NCBI GenBank assembly: GCA_032173965.1
Contig: JAVUNC010000019.1
Location: 4,464,501 to 4,528,500, forward strand
DNA length: 64,000 bases
Direction: 5' to 3'
DNA from: Sitta carolinensis
Lineage: Eukaryota; Chordata; Aves; Passeriformes; Sittidae
Below the pieces are notes generated by a model. It saw only the letters and a list, made by a program, of their open reading frames with translations, was not told the origin of the DNA and searched no databases. Of the stretch, positions 12,200 through 26,639 are shown one piece after another (positions within the stretch are counted from its first letter, which is position 1; each line of letters starts with the position of its first letter). Made by a program: the position numbers and the translations under genes.

Positions 12200-15100
12200 C
12201 TATGGTCTTTATTCATTCCTGGGCCTTGCTAAGATTTTCATAAATGCAAAAGGGTTGCTGACATTCGTGATTTTACTGGGGATGCTTGCCATTTTTTTCC
12301 CAAGGCTCCAGTTTCTGGAACCACATTTATATGACAGACTCAGCGGTCCAGGAATATAAATGGTTTCTAATCCTTGTTCTTGAAACAGCAAGCTTGGAAA
12401 GACAACCAGGAATGCTGGAAACCCAGAGAGAAAATGAAAGCACCTCTAATATATTTACATTTAAAACAATCTCACTATTTCTAAGTCAAGATTATGTACT
12501 TTTTAATTATGGTGTGGAAAAAGCTGGTTCTTGTCTTTGCAATATTCATGTCATAAGTAGTGTCTGGAGAGTGTGGAGGTTCAGGAGAAGGTGATCTGAG
12601 GGGGGTGATGTATCCTGTGAGAGGCCAGCAGGTTTCCTGACCATCCAGGGGTCTGCTGTGGAGGTGCCAGGCCATGAAGGAGACAGGCAGAGCCCAGGGC
12701 CACCGCAGGAGGATGTGGCACAGGAGGGGTGAATGTGGGAGCTGCCAATGGACAAGACAGGAGGCTCCTATCATGCCTTGAACCAGGGCAATTCTCCCAA
12801 ACTGTTTTCCTGGACCCTGAAGCTTTGTGTGAAGGTGCCACACAGGGAATGTTTGCATTTCTCCCCCTTTTGCTGTGTTTGGAAGGAGCCTGGCTTTCAG
12901 TGCAGAGGGGCTGATGGTGGCTGAGGGAGGTGCAGGCAGCTGAACAGATGCTGTAGCATTGGCACTAGCTGATTGTGACAGGACCAACGATCACTTTTGG
13001 GGAATATTCAATCTTCACACTTGCCCAGAGAGAAGGAGAGATGGAGAGCCAATGCAGGAAGCATTTCAAGGGCATCAGCATGACTGCAGATGCCAAGAAG
13101 AGTGAGGAGAGAGGCATCTCACAGGGCCAGAAAGGACTTTGTTTAATACAGTCAACACATCTGGAGATACATCACAGTCCAAAATACAAGTGCAGGTGTG
13201 AAATTATCCCCCAGAGGCCTCTGCAAGCAGGGAAGGAAGGAGGCAAATCTGGATGCTTGCACTGTTGGTTTTTACTGCCTCTGTGGGCAAGTATAGCTGT
13301 GATCTCCTCAGATACCTGCTGGAAATCTCTGCTGCCCTGAGCACACCCTCAGGGGACAACGTGGACGTGTGACACCACAAACCAGCTGCTCTCAGAAGGA
13401 GTGAGCTTGATGCACAGGGTGGTGCAGGGACTCAGCCTGAGTCCTGGGATGTGGGAAGCAAAATAAACCCCTGGACTCTGAAGCCCATTCACAAGGCATG
13501 GAGCCTTCCTTTTGAACTTCAGTCATCTCCCAGCTGTCTGGGACATCGCCAGAAGTCTCCTCTTCTTGAATTGTGTGAAGAGCTGCCCATTAACAGCTTA
13601 GCTGGTCTCCATGGGTCTAGACAAAAAGAAAGAGAATAATTTTGTTTAAAAGTGCTGTTTTAGATATATGTGTATGAAAACATGTATGCATACACACAAT
13701 GTAGCCAGCCACAGGACTAGTGGAAAGGTAGCAAAAAAAAAGATCTCAAAGGACTGTTGCAATTTTCCATTTACTTTTTACATAAAATAGAAAAAAATTA
13801 CCAGCTCTAGTATGTAATTAATCTGCATCACAGTCCCAGTAGTTAGATCTTTCTTCTCTTTAGTTTTTTTTTTTTTTTTTTCTGTTGATTTTTTTAAAAG
13901 TATGCATAAGGAAAGACATTGATAACAGGCATCAGCTCTGAGGCTTCCAGGACTGTGGTTGGCTAGGAAGAATGCTTTGCTTTCAGGTACAATATTTCTG
14001 CTTTTATTGCAAAAGGGGCTCTGAAATGCCTCCTCAAACACAGAAGAGGTGAAATGACTGTGGTAGGAGGTAGATGACTGCTCACTTGTACAGAATATTG
14101 CCTGTGAATCAAGCTGCAGGAGAGTAGGTGATGAAAAGCAGGATTAATTATGGATATGGCTAAAACTTTGTGTGAGTCTGTTGCACTTGCAGCAATTAAT
14201 CTCCACAGTGATGAGAGACTTTAAATATGTTTCTTCAATGAGAGATGGGATTTGATTGGATAAACAGGAGAGAGAGATTGATGCAACAAGTTTTACCTGC
14301 TGTCTCCCTGGGTGCTCCCAGAGGGAAAGGGGAAATATTTTTTATAAACAAGTAAAAAACAAGAAAATTAATGAGATCAGTCTTAACAAGGCAGCATTAG
14401 AGAAACCCTTTGCATGGGCACAAGTGCCCAACAAATTTGGCTTGAGCTTGATGCATGATGATGACTCAGGAAAGGGAAACAGTTACTATAATCTGAACTG
14501 AAAAAGTTGGATGGGTTCAGATTTCGTGCATGTGTGTTTGTTCTTTCTCTCTCAACATGCTTCTTTATAGCTGAATTTCAAGTTGAATAATTATATTCCA
14601 ATGTTGTAAGCACTTGATAAGCCTTTGCATTGCTATGCATTTTTCATCTCTAGACCACAAAATGCTGTCCAGGCACTTAATGAACTTTGCATAGGATGTG
14701 AAGCTGGCCGGTTTTAAAGTCCTGTCTAGGGGAAATGAAGTACAAAAATTCTAGAGCTAATGAAAGCTGTTCTAAAGAAAGTGGCTAGTTAAAGATTGCA
14801 GACAAGAATTGGCCAACTCCCAAATGGCACCTCAAATTTTTCTCTAAAATTTGCTTTTTTTTTTTAATGTAAAATCTTGATCTCTTTTGAGGGTGCACAT
14901 AGAAAGATAAATGACACGTGAAAGAAATAATCTGGTACTTTCTAGTCCAGAGTGTTAGCTCAATTTCTGAATGACTCAAAGACAAACTCTAAAGTAAAAG
15001 TCAAAACTGCTGCTTAATCTTCTCTGTGAATGATTCACCAGACCATATGTTCTACCTACATTCATTAGTGCTCGTGGTACATCATTGCACCTAGAAACTG

Positions 15101-18100
15101 GTTTGTCTGTGGTTTGTATTTTTTTCTTGTGACAAAGTTGAGGGGGAAAAGTTTCTTTCTTTCCCATTACAGAAATCCATGTCCTTTCTATTGGGAAAAA
15201 TCTTTGTCTGACTCTAAATCAACTTGGTCAATCTTTGAAGATATATATGTGAACATATGTATGTGACTTCTCCCAAAGCAGAAATTGCCACTGTCACCAG
15301 AAAAACTATATAAAATTATTACTTCCTGATGTGAAAGGCTCTCTTAAGTTTGTATTCATCATGTTAACTGATCATTGTAAGATATACATTATGTTCTTAA
15401 TATCAAAGAAGTTTAGGGGAATATTTACAATTGGAAATAGTTGTTTAAAAGGTTATGTCTGAAGAATGCAGAGGAATGCAGCAAAGCTCTTAGAAGAACT
15501 TTAATTTGCTATCAAAACCAAATTTATTCAATGTCTCCTTCCTGAAGAATATATTGTTAGTGCAGCTGCAACTTCTTAACCTCATCATATTTTATATATT
15601 TTGGCCATCATGCATTGCCACAATGTATATTATAAGTGTGATTTAAAATGTGTTCTGATTAAGTACACAGAAATGATCCTATTCACCGTACAAGCAACGA
15701 GGGGAACATCATCAGTACCCATTGTTAAGGTGTAGATATATTTAATGATCATCTGTTAGCTAAAGCTTTTAATCCTATGCCTTCATTATCTTATACCTTT
15801 ATTTATATTCTAAGGTACTGTTTCAACTGCAGACATGAAGAGCAGACAATGTCTTTCATCTCTCCCACTCCCATCACACAACCCTTGGAAAGAAAAATAC
15901 AGGAAATGTGTCTTCACGGAAAAAAAAAAAAAAAGAGAAAAAAATAGAAAGGCTAAAAAAGCATCAGGAGAAATTGATCAGCTGAAAGATGGAGTGAAAG
16001 ACCTAGAGAGTGCAATAAGGAAGTGTGCTGAAAGTATGCTGTTACTTTTATTGCTACAATGGTACTTATCCAGGACCTAAAATTCTGTTGCATCTTAAAA
16101 AGATTACAGGTAATTTAGTAAATGTAGAGAGAAGGACAATATAGACATTTGGAGGCTTCTCTATAAGGATGGATTATAAGGTCTTGCTCTTTTCAGCTCA
16201 GAAAAGAAATGGCAGAGCTGGAATCTGCCAGACCCCTGAGAAATGCTGAGGCTGGCAGAGAGCACGAAGGAATGATTAGCTGCAATGCGCTCATACAAGC
16301 ACCAGTGACAATGTGAGGCAGCAGCTCCAAAGGAACCGTGGGATTCCTGGCTGCTGGCCCTCGCAGAGACCAACAGTACTAATGAATTCTGCAAGGGATG
16401 AGACAAACTCATTAAGGATAGGTCAACCAGTGACTCTTCAAAGTGATTGCCCATGTGTAACAGCCACCTCAGGAAATCCCAAACTATTGCTTCTCGGAAA
16501 CCAGCCCAGTGTAATGGGGATGAATCACCCTGTGATATGTGCCCTAGCCTTGTGCTTTCCCTAAACATCTGTTCCTGGGTCATGTAAGAGGTAGGACACT
16601 TAGTCACATACACAGAGACTGAACTCATCATGATGAACTAAAAATTCTGAGCCCCATGCCCTATATTGAGCAGTTTCTGTAAGTGATGTTACCACAGAAA
16701 TCTTTCCCCTTCACAAGGAGCCTGTGCCTTTGAAACCTTGAAGACAGACTCATATGATGAACTCTTCCTTCAGTGAAACTATTGATGGGAAAAATAATAA
16801 GAAAAATGAAGCAAGCAGGGACTTGGCTCTAGTGAGACAGGCATAAGTATGCTTATGTTCAAAATGCAATTATTAATATTTTAGCAAATGTGACAAAGGA
16901 TATCTCAGTGCCCCTGTCAACTTTTTAAAATACAGAAGAACTAACCCCTTCTTCCCTGAAAATCTCCAACATCTAAACCAGTAATCAAGACTTTTACATA
17001 TAAGGGAAGAAAAAAGATTCTTTGGGAAAATCATCAAAGTAATTTTTTAATGAACCCTAGGCCTTATCTTGCATGTCAGCCACGTTAATGCAGATGTTTC
17101 CAATTTGAAAATGAGGAGTGAGTTTTGTCTGAAGGCTATGTCTGTGGGGAGCCAGATCTTCCCAAAGAAATGGGCCTTGGTTTTGCAGATAGAAATCAGA
17201 ATCCAGGAGGGTTAAGAATAAGAAGAGGTCAGTGCTTAGGTTCTGATAGGAGAAAGGAATTTGATGAGGTTGGAATATTCGGGACCGACATTACAAAGAC
17301 GACAAAAGAAGGAACCAAAAATATGATCTTCAATGTTAGAAGCCTGTTAGATGTGAAGAGTAGCTAAATTAGATATTGTGAGGTGGCAAAAGTGGAATCC
17401 AAAATCCTGAAATCATGAACGAGACAAGACTTAATTGTCTCAGAAGAAGGACCTTGGTGTTCAACACCTAGACACTATGGGCTCCCTCACAGCTCAAGCA
17501 GAGGTGTCTCTGCTGTCTCTGCCCTCATGTAAGAATGTGGGAAAGGGGAATATTCCTGAAGCTATTGTGTGTAAGCCACCACTAAAGCTCTCTGCTATAA
17601 GTGCTATGGGGCACTGTTGAAGGGGGAAACCCAAAAACTCTGCACACCTGCATTTATCTGAAGAGATCATGGAGACCCACACAAGCTAGAGCTTTCTCCA
17701 TTGACTTCTAACAGGAACATAGCCAGCCCAGGACAGGTCAGTGTGTTCCTAAGCAAGAGCTGCCCCTCCAGCTATCCAAAGCTTGTTCTCTGGGTAACAT
17801 GGCAAAATGGATACTGTTCTCTGGTTGCTGGGATCATTAATGTGGTTGTCTATTCGAAGAGAAGATAATGAACTTCACATAAATTAGATACTCACAGTAA
17901 GAAAGCAAAGAAAATGAGATTTTCATCTCCAGCTGAAAATTGCACCCATTTATTTCCTGCTCCAGGCCCTCCAGCTTTCTAACCTGATGAGTTATGGACA
18001 GTCATTCTTTCCAGCACTGGCTAAATTCTTTTCTAATTATACATGTTCTGAACAGCACGAGGCAGACCTGCTGGTAGAACGTTTGGTGCAGAGAGCTTAA

Positions 18101-19838
18101 TAAATTCCACAGAGAGCTTGACATGCTTCACCATAGATGCAATATTCATTTTCATCACCACAGAAGAGATGAGATGCTGAGCCAAGGTTTAAAAAAATGT
18201 CGTGCTCCTTTACTAGCATGTGTGGGTGGGATTAAGTTTGTTTGTTCAGTTAAAAGGCTATGTTGTAAGACAACTTCAGTAGAATTAATATCTAGACATT
18301 TGTAAAGCAGATTTTACAAACACAAAAGTATGGAAGAGGCAAATAAAATTGGATCTATAAGATACATAACCATCACAATTTTAACACTGTTTTGGGATAA
18401 AGCTGAAAATACTACGTAAAAGCATAAACTATGTCAAGAAATTTAACACGTGGTCTTTTAGTCAAAGATCTTCTCTCTGGAAATTAGGTTGAAAAGTGCT
18501 TACAATAAAAAGTAGCTCTGGAATAAGTGGGGGTTTGTTGTCAAGGAATGATTTACAGAACAAATATATTCAGATTTCAAGTAAAAACATTTAATTTTTT
18601 TCAAACACCAGGCCTGCAAATCCATCCTGAGATCTCCAAGCAGATTCTTTCCTTGCTTCTCATGGATAGTAATAAAGTTTCTAGAGACCACCTGTGGAAA
18701 ATGTGTACATGTGTACTGACTTTGCAAACTGAGCATTTGGATTTTACAAAAAGATGCAGGACATATGAACAGAAGTGGGAATTTCCCTTCTTTTTATAGA
18801 TTATCATATCCCATCTAATGAGAGGACACTAGAATATTTAGAGAACAAATCACAAAAGGTCAGCAGAAGAAGGGAAAGCAAGGTGTTGTCTGGTCTCATG
18901 CTTAGTGCACTAGGACATGTCCTGGTAAATGTACAGCAGGAGGTGGCTTTTCAAGGAAGACCTCCTTTCAAGGTGGGGGTAGAATTTCAGCCCTTCTTTT
19001 CCTCCATTGTTGCTGTTTCCATGTATCATGACATGCTCTGGGGAATTTGGAGGTTTGAAAGACATAATTTACTCTAGTGAACCATGGCCCACATGACTGT
19101 GATTCACATGAGTCTGCCTTGCATTGGATGCATCTCTGCATTTTTTGCAAGGTCCTGTGGCCAGGGATGCCAGCAGTTTCCTTTCGTGGCTGCTATCAGC
19201 AAGGAGGCAGCAGCCACATCTCATCCTCTCACAGAGATGTTGCTTTTGTTCCCTCTTGCTTTGTTGTTTCCCTTTATATATAATACAAGTCATTCAGAGT
19301 CAGTGTAAATGTTTGTTCAGAATAGGGGATGGAAAAATGTAAGAATAATTCTGGTAATGGAAGTAGAATATAAACAAAGAGCTTAGAGAAAGTGGAGGAG
19401 CAGTGGGGAGGTTTCCTGTTTAAAAAGGGAAAATGGAAAAGTTAAAATGGCTACTTATGGAAATGTAGAATAAACCTTCCACAGCTTAACGTAACAAGAA
19501 GAATTTGGATCTGCTCAGAGGTCCACAAGGTATTTTAACAGACAGTGGCAAAAAGGATAATCTTTCTTCTGTTGGAAAAAGGACTTTGTAGTACTTAAAG
19601 ACAAGGGATCTTCATACTCATGAAGCAGAGTGTAGGCACTTGACAGCACAGTGGAGACATGGGGATGTGTGCAGATTCCACCACTCCTGACAGTGCTGAG
19701 TGGGGAAGGAAAATCAGCACATTTCTTTCAGTCCTTGCCATTACTGCTGGAAAGGAGCTTCTCAGACACATGCATGATGGGTATCAATGGCAGAATTCAA
19801 ACCATGGATCCTCCCTTGTATCTCCCTGAGATCTTTGG
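12200..19838. other. Unique non-coding sequence between two CR1 copies
   Basis: No gene recognised. A G+C-richer patch at 12590-12970 keeps several frames open, including 168 codons on the minus strand at 12481-12987, but the frames overlap on both strands and show no domain. A 156-codon minus-strand frame at 16161-16631 is also unrecognised. A plus-strand frame at 15835-16080 owes its lysine-rich stretch to an A15 run at 15920-15934. Otherwise the sequence is A+T-rich. Confidence 0.5.
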
Positions 19839-19990
19839 ATCATAGAATCATTGAGTGGTTTGGGTTGGAAGGGACATTAAGGATCATCCAATTCCAAACC
19901 CTTGCTGTGGGCAGGGACACCTCCCACTTGACCAGTTCGCCCTATCCAACCTGGCCTTGAACAGTTCTAGGGAAGCAGCATCCAAGATCC
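19839..19990 (-). mobile_element. CR1 LINE, 3' end in reverse orientation
   Basis: Read on the plus strand, the piece begins with ATCATAGAATCATTGAGTGG, the reverse complement of the CR1 terminus. It continues with GGTTTGGGTTGGAAGGGACA, AAGGATCATCCAATTCCAA, GGGCAGGGACACCTCCCACT and CAACCTGGCCTTGAACA. Similarity fades after about 19970. This is roughly 150 bases of the 3' untranslated region, 5'-truncated and non-functional. The substitutions and the lack of any coding part suggest an old insertion. Confidence 0.95.
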
Positions 19991-21964
19991 TATAAGATCC
20001 TCCCAAGACCTAAGTTTTGCTTCTCTGCAGGCTCATGAGACCCTTGTTTTGGAGGATGGAATGTGTTTAGGGGCTTCATAGTCACTCTGATATTGCTGTG
20101 TTAACTGTTTCTAATGTGTTAAAGGAAAGAACATTTCCTAGGATTATTTTTTTGCTTAAGTGCATGTGTTTCACTTGTTATTTCAGATTTATTGGTGTTT
20201 ACTTTTTGCTGAATAATGAGCCTGAGGGTAATGGAAATCTTAACAGGTTAAAAACTTGGAGCCAATGTCATCAAAAGCTTCCTGTTCTCCACTGGTATAG
20301 TGTTGCCATTTTATTTGCTTACTCTGCAGGACAAACGTGTTTGTTGCAATATTTTGGCTAAAATCCTGATCACACTTTCAACAGGGCTGGGATTTCATCC
20401 TGTGAGCTCTGTCTGTGGGAAAATGTGAGGGAGGAGGCTGTGCCTCAGCCTTGCAGCATGGCAGACCTGTGCATGTGTTACCACAAAACTCCAAGAGCTG
20501 GTGTCAACGCAGCAATGCTGAGCCCCTGCTATCCTGACCAAAGCTGGACACTTCAGTGGTGCCAGCCAGGCCCAGGGGAACCTGGTGTGAGTTGTGGGGA
20601 ACCCCTGTGATGCAGTGGGGGCATGCAGAGGGTCAGGTCAGGGCTCACAGGCTCTCTTGGTTGATGCTTCCCCAGCTGAAACAGCACACGCAGCCTACGG
20701 ATGCTGATGTGGTCAAGGCAAGGGGAAACACAAACATTTGGAGTGCTGGATGGTAACTTTACTACCTGCTACACAATGCTTCTAAAAGCCACGGGATATC
20801 TCAGTTTCAGTGCTGCCATTGGTGTCTGAGGGCCCTTGGTTATTTTACCTGTGGGATCACCAGCTCCTCATGATGTGGCACTGACTTCTTACAGCCAGCT
20901 GTGACACAAAAGGGAGGTGGCCTGCACGTTGCTTTGTGTTTCTCCAGGCTGGATGACATGCTGGAATGTGGGTGTCTCTCAGGAGGTTTCACTGTGCTGT
21001 GGGTGCTCACTGGGGTGCCAGAGCCAAGCGCTGCTCCCACCTGGCCCCGTGCACTGCAGCAGTTCAGTTCCCAGGGGGAACAACACAAACCCTTCTACCC
21101 ATTCCCCTGACTGATCCAGTCATTTCCATCTGGTGCAAGAGACAGGGAAGAAGAAGTGTGCACTTACAGTCCTAAGATAAAAATTACTTTAGCCCAAATT
21201 TTTTTAACACATCGCCCAAACTGTATTTTCTAGCCCCTGTATTTTCAAGTGTCTGCTAGCAAGAAGGTCTTGTGATGAGCAGCAGGAGTGCTTTGGAAAG
21301 GAATTTGCAGGCCAGAGGTGCTCGTCATAAATTTCCTTCTGTCTACGATTACTATCATTGCATTTTTGAGGCACTTTTAAAATAAACTATGCAATGATGT
21401 AATGCACACAAAAGGGCTGGGGTGGGAGTGCAGAGAAAGGAAAAGAAGCAGCATCTGGATTTTGCCTGGTATCTTCCATAGAGCATCTTGATGTCTGTAA
21501 TTAGTGTCATGTTATGAGAGCTTAAAAAAATAAAGGCGCCAGAGTTCCAAATAAAACATAAAATGGCTTTGATAGAATAAATGTTACTATCATTGTTTAA
21601 AAATGTTGTGACCTGTCTGCTATAGTTTCTGAGAAAGATATTTTCCAGTGCTGCTGCTCTTGCTCTGACTCTTTTTTAAATTCTATTATTACAGATAAGG
21701 ACAGAGGAAAATCCTCAAGACAGACTTGTTTTAAATCTCTGTAACACAATGCCAGCATTGTCTCTCCTCAAGCTGAACTTCTAAATTAAAATAGGCATGA
21801 TCTTTAACAGAGCTCTGAAACACTCTGTTCTACAGACACTTTATCCCCTTTATTAGAGAACATTAATAATTCAAATGTTATGGCTTAGGTTAGGCAGACC
21901 CATTTGTCTGGTGTTGGAATAATTTAGCTGCACTCCACTCTTCAGAGCTGTTTTGAAAGCCAGT

Positions 21965-22012
21965 GGGCCAAATTCTGCAGCCTCTTTGGAAGTAATGGGA
22001 ATTTTACCTGCA
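21965..22012. repeat. Possible ancient interspersed repeat end (GGCCAAATTCTGC type)
   Basis: GGGCCAAATTCTGC is followed by a GGAAGTAATGGGAATTTTAC segment. From memory this layout, a GGCCAAATTCTG end followed by a GAAGTCAATGGGAGTTT-like block, recurs in old interspersed repeats of turtles, crocodiles and birds. I cannot name the family with confidence. Related-looking pieces lie at 36921-36985, 50694-50745 and 54150-54203. Confidence 0.35.
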
Positions 22013-22990
22013 TCCTGGCTATATACTGGGGAGGGAGAACACAACTAAGAAGTCTTGGCAAAATTTCCTTGACCTTTAGCATGCTCAGAGAACATACAAA
22101 CACGTTTTCCCAGCCCAATTTTGCAGTCTGCATAAGGCAACATTTTCAGTTCAGCCAGCTGGATTTTTGCCTAACAAGGCCTCTAGTTTTGGGATTTAAA
22201 AACTCTACATAAATACACTTGCAAAAACACGTATGCAACCCACCTTAGCAATATGACTTCCCCCCAGCTTTAATTTTACCATGTGTGAAGCAGGATTTCT
22301 GCAGTGCACAAGTAAGCCTCTGAATGTATCACATTTTCAAATCACAGGGATTTACTGTGACTTTTTTTCTATACATTAGGAGCTGATCCACTTTCTACCT
22401 ACAGGTTAGATGTGGAACTCATTAGCAACAGTGATTTCCATAGCTACACAGCTGTGAAGTCTTGTGCTTACCTCTAATCTGCATGCAGTGGCAAAGAGAT
22501 TAGTATATAAGAATAGCTTTTCAAGGTGGTATATTTTTTTGATATGAGATCAGCTCTACTTCCAAATGCTCCTGTACTTGAAATACATGGGATATGGAGC
22601 TGACTCTAACATTAATAAAACACAAACAATGTCCCGAAGAGGTCTTATTTTATCTCTTTCAGAAGAAGCTGCATGGATGGTGGACTGGAAAGAAATGGAT
22701 TCTGATCCTGTTCTACAATTTACCTGGGGTGAAAGGGCCATTAAAGCTCTACTAATCCTTGTTGGCCACTACATCAGATGGTACAAGCACCACTTCCACA
22801 CAATGTTGAACCCTGTTTTTTGTTGAGATATTGACCTTGCTTTCTTCGTGTTGCTATCCCAAGAGTAGTGAAATCATTGTAAATAAGGGGTATTAGCCAC
22901 TAGTTATCTTGATATAGCATGATTAGGGACATATTATATGTTGCATATTATTATCCTATAATTTTGTATTATCTATTACATGGATTTCTT

Positions 22991-23009
22991 AAAAAAAAAA
23001 AAAAAAAAA
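22991..23009. repeat. Poly(A) run, 19 bases
   Basis: Uninterrupted A run with no AATAAA in the preceding 30 bases and no visible target-site duplication. It is therefore treated as a simple repeat and not as the tail of a retrocopy. Confidence 0.9.
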
Positions 23010-26000
23010 GGATATTTAGCTTCACCAGTGTTCCACCAGAGCAGACAATTTATCTATTAAGTGCAAGAAAAACAAACAGACAGACTTCCTCTTATTTTTT
23101 GGGCTTCTACATTACAAAACACTATAAAAAACATGCAATTACATTTGAAAATGAGGAGGAGAGCAAAAGTAGCCACATGTTTATTACTACACTCACTGAA
23201 GCCAGACTGCCAAGTGCAACTTACAGAGAAATTTTCTCTGTAATTGTATGGTAGAAAACCTATTTGGTTTTTAGAGCCTTCTGTTGGATGTAAGAAAACA
23301 GTATTCAACTACTTTCTCATCCACATGTTTAAGTGGCAAAGAGGATGCTCAAGCATAGTTTAAGCCAGATTTTAAAGGAGATTTGTGAACTTCAAATTAC
23401 AGTTGATTTCTAATAGCCCAGTTTGACACCTACTAACGTTCTTTAAAATCCCTCCCAATACCTTTAGGTAGTCAAACACATTCATAATTTCACCCTGCAT
23501 TTCCCTGACCTTTGAAACTAAAGACAGGTTTCTTAGCAATCTTAAGGATATTTTGACAAGAAAAATACGTCAAAGCTGACTAACTGTTTCAACCATGGTA
23601 ATGGAAGACTTAGAATGAGAAAATGTCCTTAAACCCCTCACATGTAGTACACCAGCCCAAATAAAAACCTCACGGTTATGAAAATGATTCCAAGTTAGCC
23701 CCTTTCTGCATGGTTTGGCCAGAGCTAGGGGCTGAACATATAAGTAAAAATTTAAATAGTTGTCTCTGGCAAGCCTGGCATAGGAGGGAAGGCTCCATGT
23801 GGAATTTCTGAAATAGGGCCAGGTCCAAGTGTGCACACCTGCCCTTTGGGGAGAATGTGTTGGACTGGCTGAGGTTGTCCATGGCAGGGCAGTAGTTCAG
23901 GTAGACAGAGCCTGACAGTTATGCTTGAAAAGACTCATTGATCCTTGTGTGACTTTTTAAGATCATGTTTCCACCTGTTTCTCTGAAGAACATCATCTCT
24001 TCTCAGTGTGTTAATCATTATTTCTGTGCCAGGAGTTCAGCTGGGTTTTTGTCTGAGTTGCAGTGGAAGCAGTAACATCAAAGCACTCTTGGCTGGGGCC
24101 ACCAACCCTGGAGCTGACTGCTGAGCTTGCCAGTAACCCACAGAAGCCCCAAACCAGCTCCTCACCATCCTGTGGTGCATCTGAGGCACTCCTGGAGATG
24201 AGCTGATGCTTGTGGCAATAACACAGAAATGTGTGATCAGGCTCTGGTTGAAGAAAAGCAGCCACTGCAGTAGTGGAATGAGGAGGAAAGGAGCAAACTG
24301 AGACACTGAAATTGAGACATGGTAACCCTGAGGCCTGGTCCCAAGCTTTCCTGGGCCTGCTTAACGTGTTCACTACATTTCTCCATCCCTAAATTCTCAA
24401 GGGTTTTTTAAAAAAAACCCCTCCATTAGTGTGTGTGAAGTGTTGAAAGTGCATGGTTATCACACGTAAGCCTAAACACAGGGACAGTAGGGAAAGGAGC
24501 CTGACACTTACATATGCAATGTATAAGTCTCACAAACGAGTAGGCATATACAGTTCTACTAAATCATTGTGGCCTTCAAATCTATTTAAATGAAACCTCC
24601 CATAGTCTGTTCAGCTGTTCCTCATAAATCATAATTTTAGTTAAAAAATAAACTTCATATTTCTTCTGGGGATTTGCTGTCCCAAAGCCATATTCCTGGA
24701 ACAGTTGCAGTTTAAATGAGTCTTCCCTCAATGAAAAAAATCCCATCCTTGGGTCTGGGGAGTGGAGTCAGACTCTGGAAAGCACTCAAAACTGGGGAGG
24801 AGAACTCTGGGAGAGGAGGAGAAATGGGAAGGACACCATGTTAAAGCTCTTATACAGAGAAACCTGTGTAATCTGCAGTGTTGTCTTGCAAAATCCTGTA
24901 TGTATTTGGTAAATGGGATGATCTGATGGGAAGCAAAACACTTACTAAAAAGGTTAGAATCAAGCATTTCTCCTGTTTGGAAGAACTAGGTACATTTTCC
25001 ATCTTTTTCCCAAAACCCAGTTTTGTATTTGTTTTGCCTGAAGTGCTACAGTTTGTTTTGTGACATCTGTGTTTGCACTTGTCTTTCTCTCTCAATACTT
25101 TACCCTGAATTGATTCCCTGACCTGGTAGAGGCACTCAAAGCCCTGCCCACCTCCCATCTTTCTGCTCAGAGACCAACTAAATTGCCTGAACATCATCTG
25201 GAAGACTCATTCCTCAGCCAAAGAGGACTATGTAATTTCCAGAGTCTTCAGATTTATTTGTGCAGTCTTATGAGGTTGTTGACACCACTGTGTTGATCTT
25301 TCTTCTGTGACCTTTTGAAGGACGAGACCATCTTGCAGAATGGTGGGGAGAGAGACATCTTGCAGAAGGTAAGGAAAATCTGGTTACCAAGTTCTTAGGG
25401 AATTTTACAATATTAGCCTTTATGAAGACATGGCTCTCTGAGGAGATAAAACAGAAGGAGCACTAATTAGCCACACAGATGGTTGAAAATTAATCAGCTC
25501 CATTACAGCTGGAGATATTACAAACATGGCAAATATTGTGTTCTTCTGCAATTTCCATAGCTCATGATCTGCTCTCATGGACAGCCTCTTTAGCTGCTCT
25601 CTTGTCCTTCCCTGCAGAAATGTCTCAGTTGCAATGTCTCAGAGTTGGTTTTCTCCAGACACACCATGAGATTTATATTTTGCTCTGTTTCTGTTGCTCC
25701 TCACGTCCTTTGCCCCTCAAACTTGACTCCATAACATGAAGGATTCAGCCCACAAGCCCTCCACTCCGTGACTCCCAGTGAGAGACATCAGGTGGTCATT
25801 CTAGTAGTCTCCCAATTGTCAGTTCTCTGCAGCTCTTTCCATAGACCTCCCACTGAGCAAGTTTCCTCTTTCTCTCTTTATTCACCCTCAAATGCCTCCA
25901 CATAGTCCTAATTAGGTCCATCTGGGAAGCATATGTTCAGTTGCAGTGACTTTGGACCCACATTAAAAGGCCAAGTTCTTTGTGACAGAAAGAGAGATCA

Positions 26001-26371
26001 GGTCCTTAATATTCACAGGAAGACAAATGGTGGAAAGAAGGGTTGTCCTTTTTGCTGACAGTCAGGCATTCTCTGGATGAACATATATCCCACTGCTATC
26101 CAATAGGATTGATAGAGATGAGTGAGAAGAATTAGCAGCACTGTCTCTCTGATGTGCACAGTACTTTCAGGATCACTTGCTCAATAACAGTTCTCCTGTC
26201 TGGTGAACAAACAGTGGCAAAGCAAGATCAATTCATTCAGGGGTGTTCACCAGCCTTGAAGGTTTTGTGTAAAGGCCCACCAGACTCTTCTAGTCTGGCT
26301 CAATTAATAGCTATTACTAATAAGAATTCTAACTATGGCTCCTAGCACAACAGGCTCTTCAGACTTGGCAT

Positions 26372-26630
26372 GTTGCTGGACCTTCCTGAGCATCAGTTTC
26401 TGCCCATTTTCTCTTGTCCTATTGCTTGGCACTGTTGACAAGGACCTGGATCATCCATTTGGATACTTATAGACTTACTTATTGATGAGGTCCCCTCCAA
26501 GTCATCTCTTTTTGAGGCTAAACAGACCCTGCTCCCTCAGCCTTTCCTCATAAGAGAGATGCTCCAGTCCCTTATTCATCTCTGTCACCCTACACTGAAC
26601 CTGCTTCAGAAGCTCCATGGCTCTTGTACA
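26372..26630 (-). mobile_element. CR1 LINE internal fragment (end of ORF2 region), reverse orientation
   Basis: Read on the plus strand, the piece contains TTTCTGCCCATTTTCTCTTG, a GATACTTATAGAC block, CTCTTTTTGAGGCTAAACAG, CCCTCAGCCTTTCCTCATAA and GAGAGATGCTCCAGTCCCTT. All are in the order found in avian CR1. On the minus strand one frame reads LSYEERLREQGLFSLKKR, the peptide typical of the C-terminal part of CR1 ORF2 and often mis-annotated as a short host protein. There is no continuous reverse transcriptase and no CR1 3' terminus next to it, so both ends are lost. It is a dead remnant. Confidence 0.95.
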
Positions 26631-26639
26631 GAACTTTTG

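Larger units (their letters stand above)
19991..26371. other. Unique non-coding sequence, no gene recognised
   Basis: Mostly A+T-rich DNA. A somewhat G+C-richer part at 20420-21120 holds overlapping short frames without domains. There is an A19 run at 22991-23009 and a near-palindrome at 24401-24420 (arms GGGTTTTTT and AAAAAACCC). A possible ancient repeat end at 21965-22012 is listed separately. The largest open frame is 120 codons on the minus strand at 24011-24373 and is unrecognised. Confidence 0.5.

Noticed and set aside
12481..12987. 168-codon minus-strand frame
   Set aside because: It lies in a G+C-richer patch where four other overlapping frames on both strands are also open. The product is Ser/Pro/Leu-rich without recognisable features.
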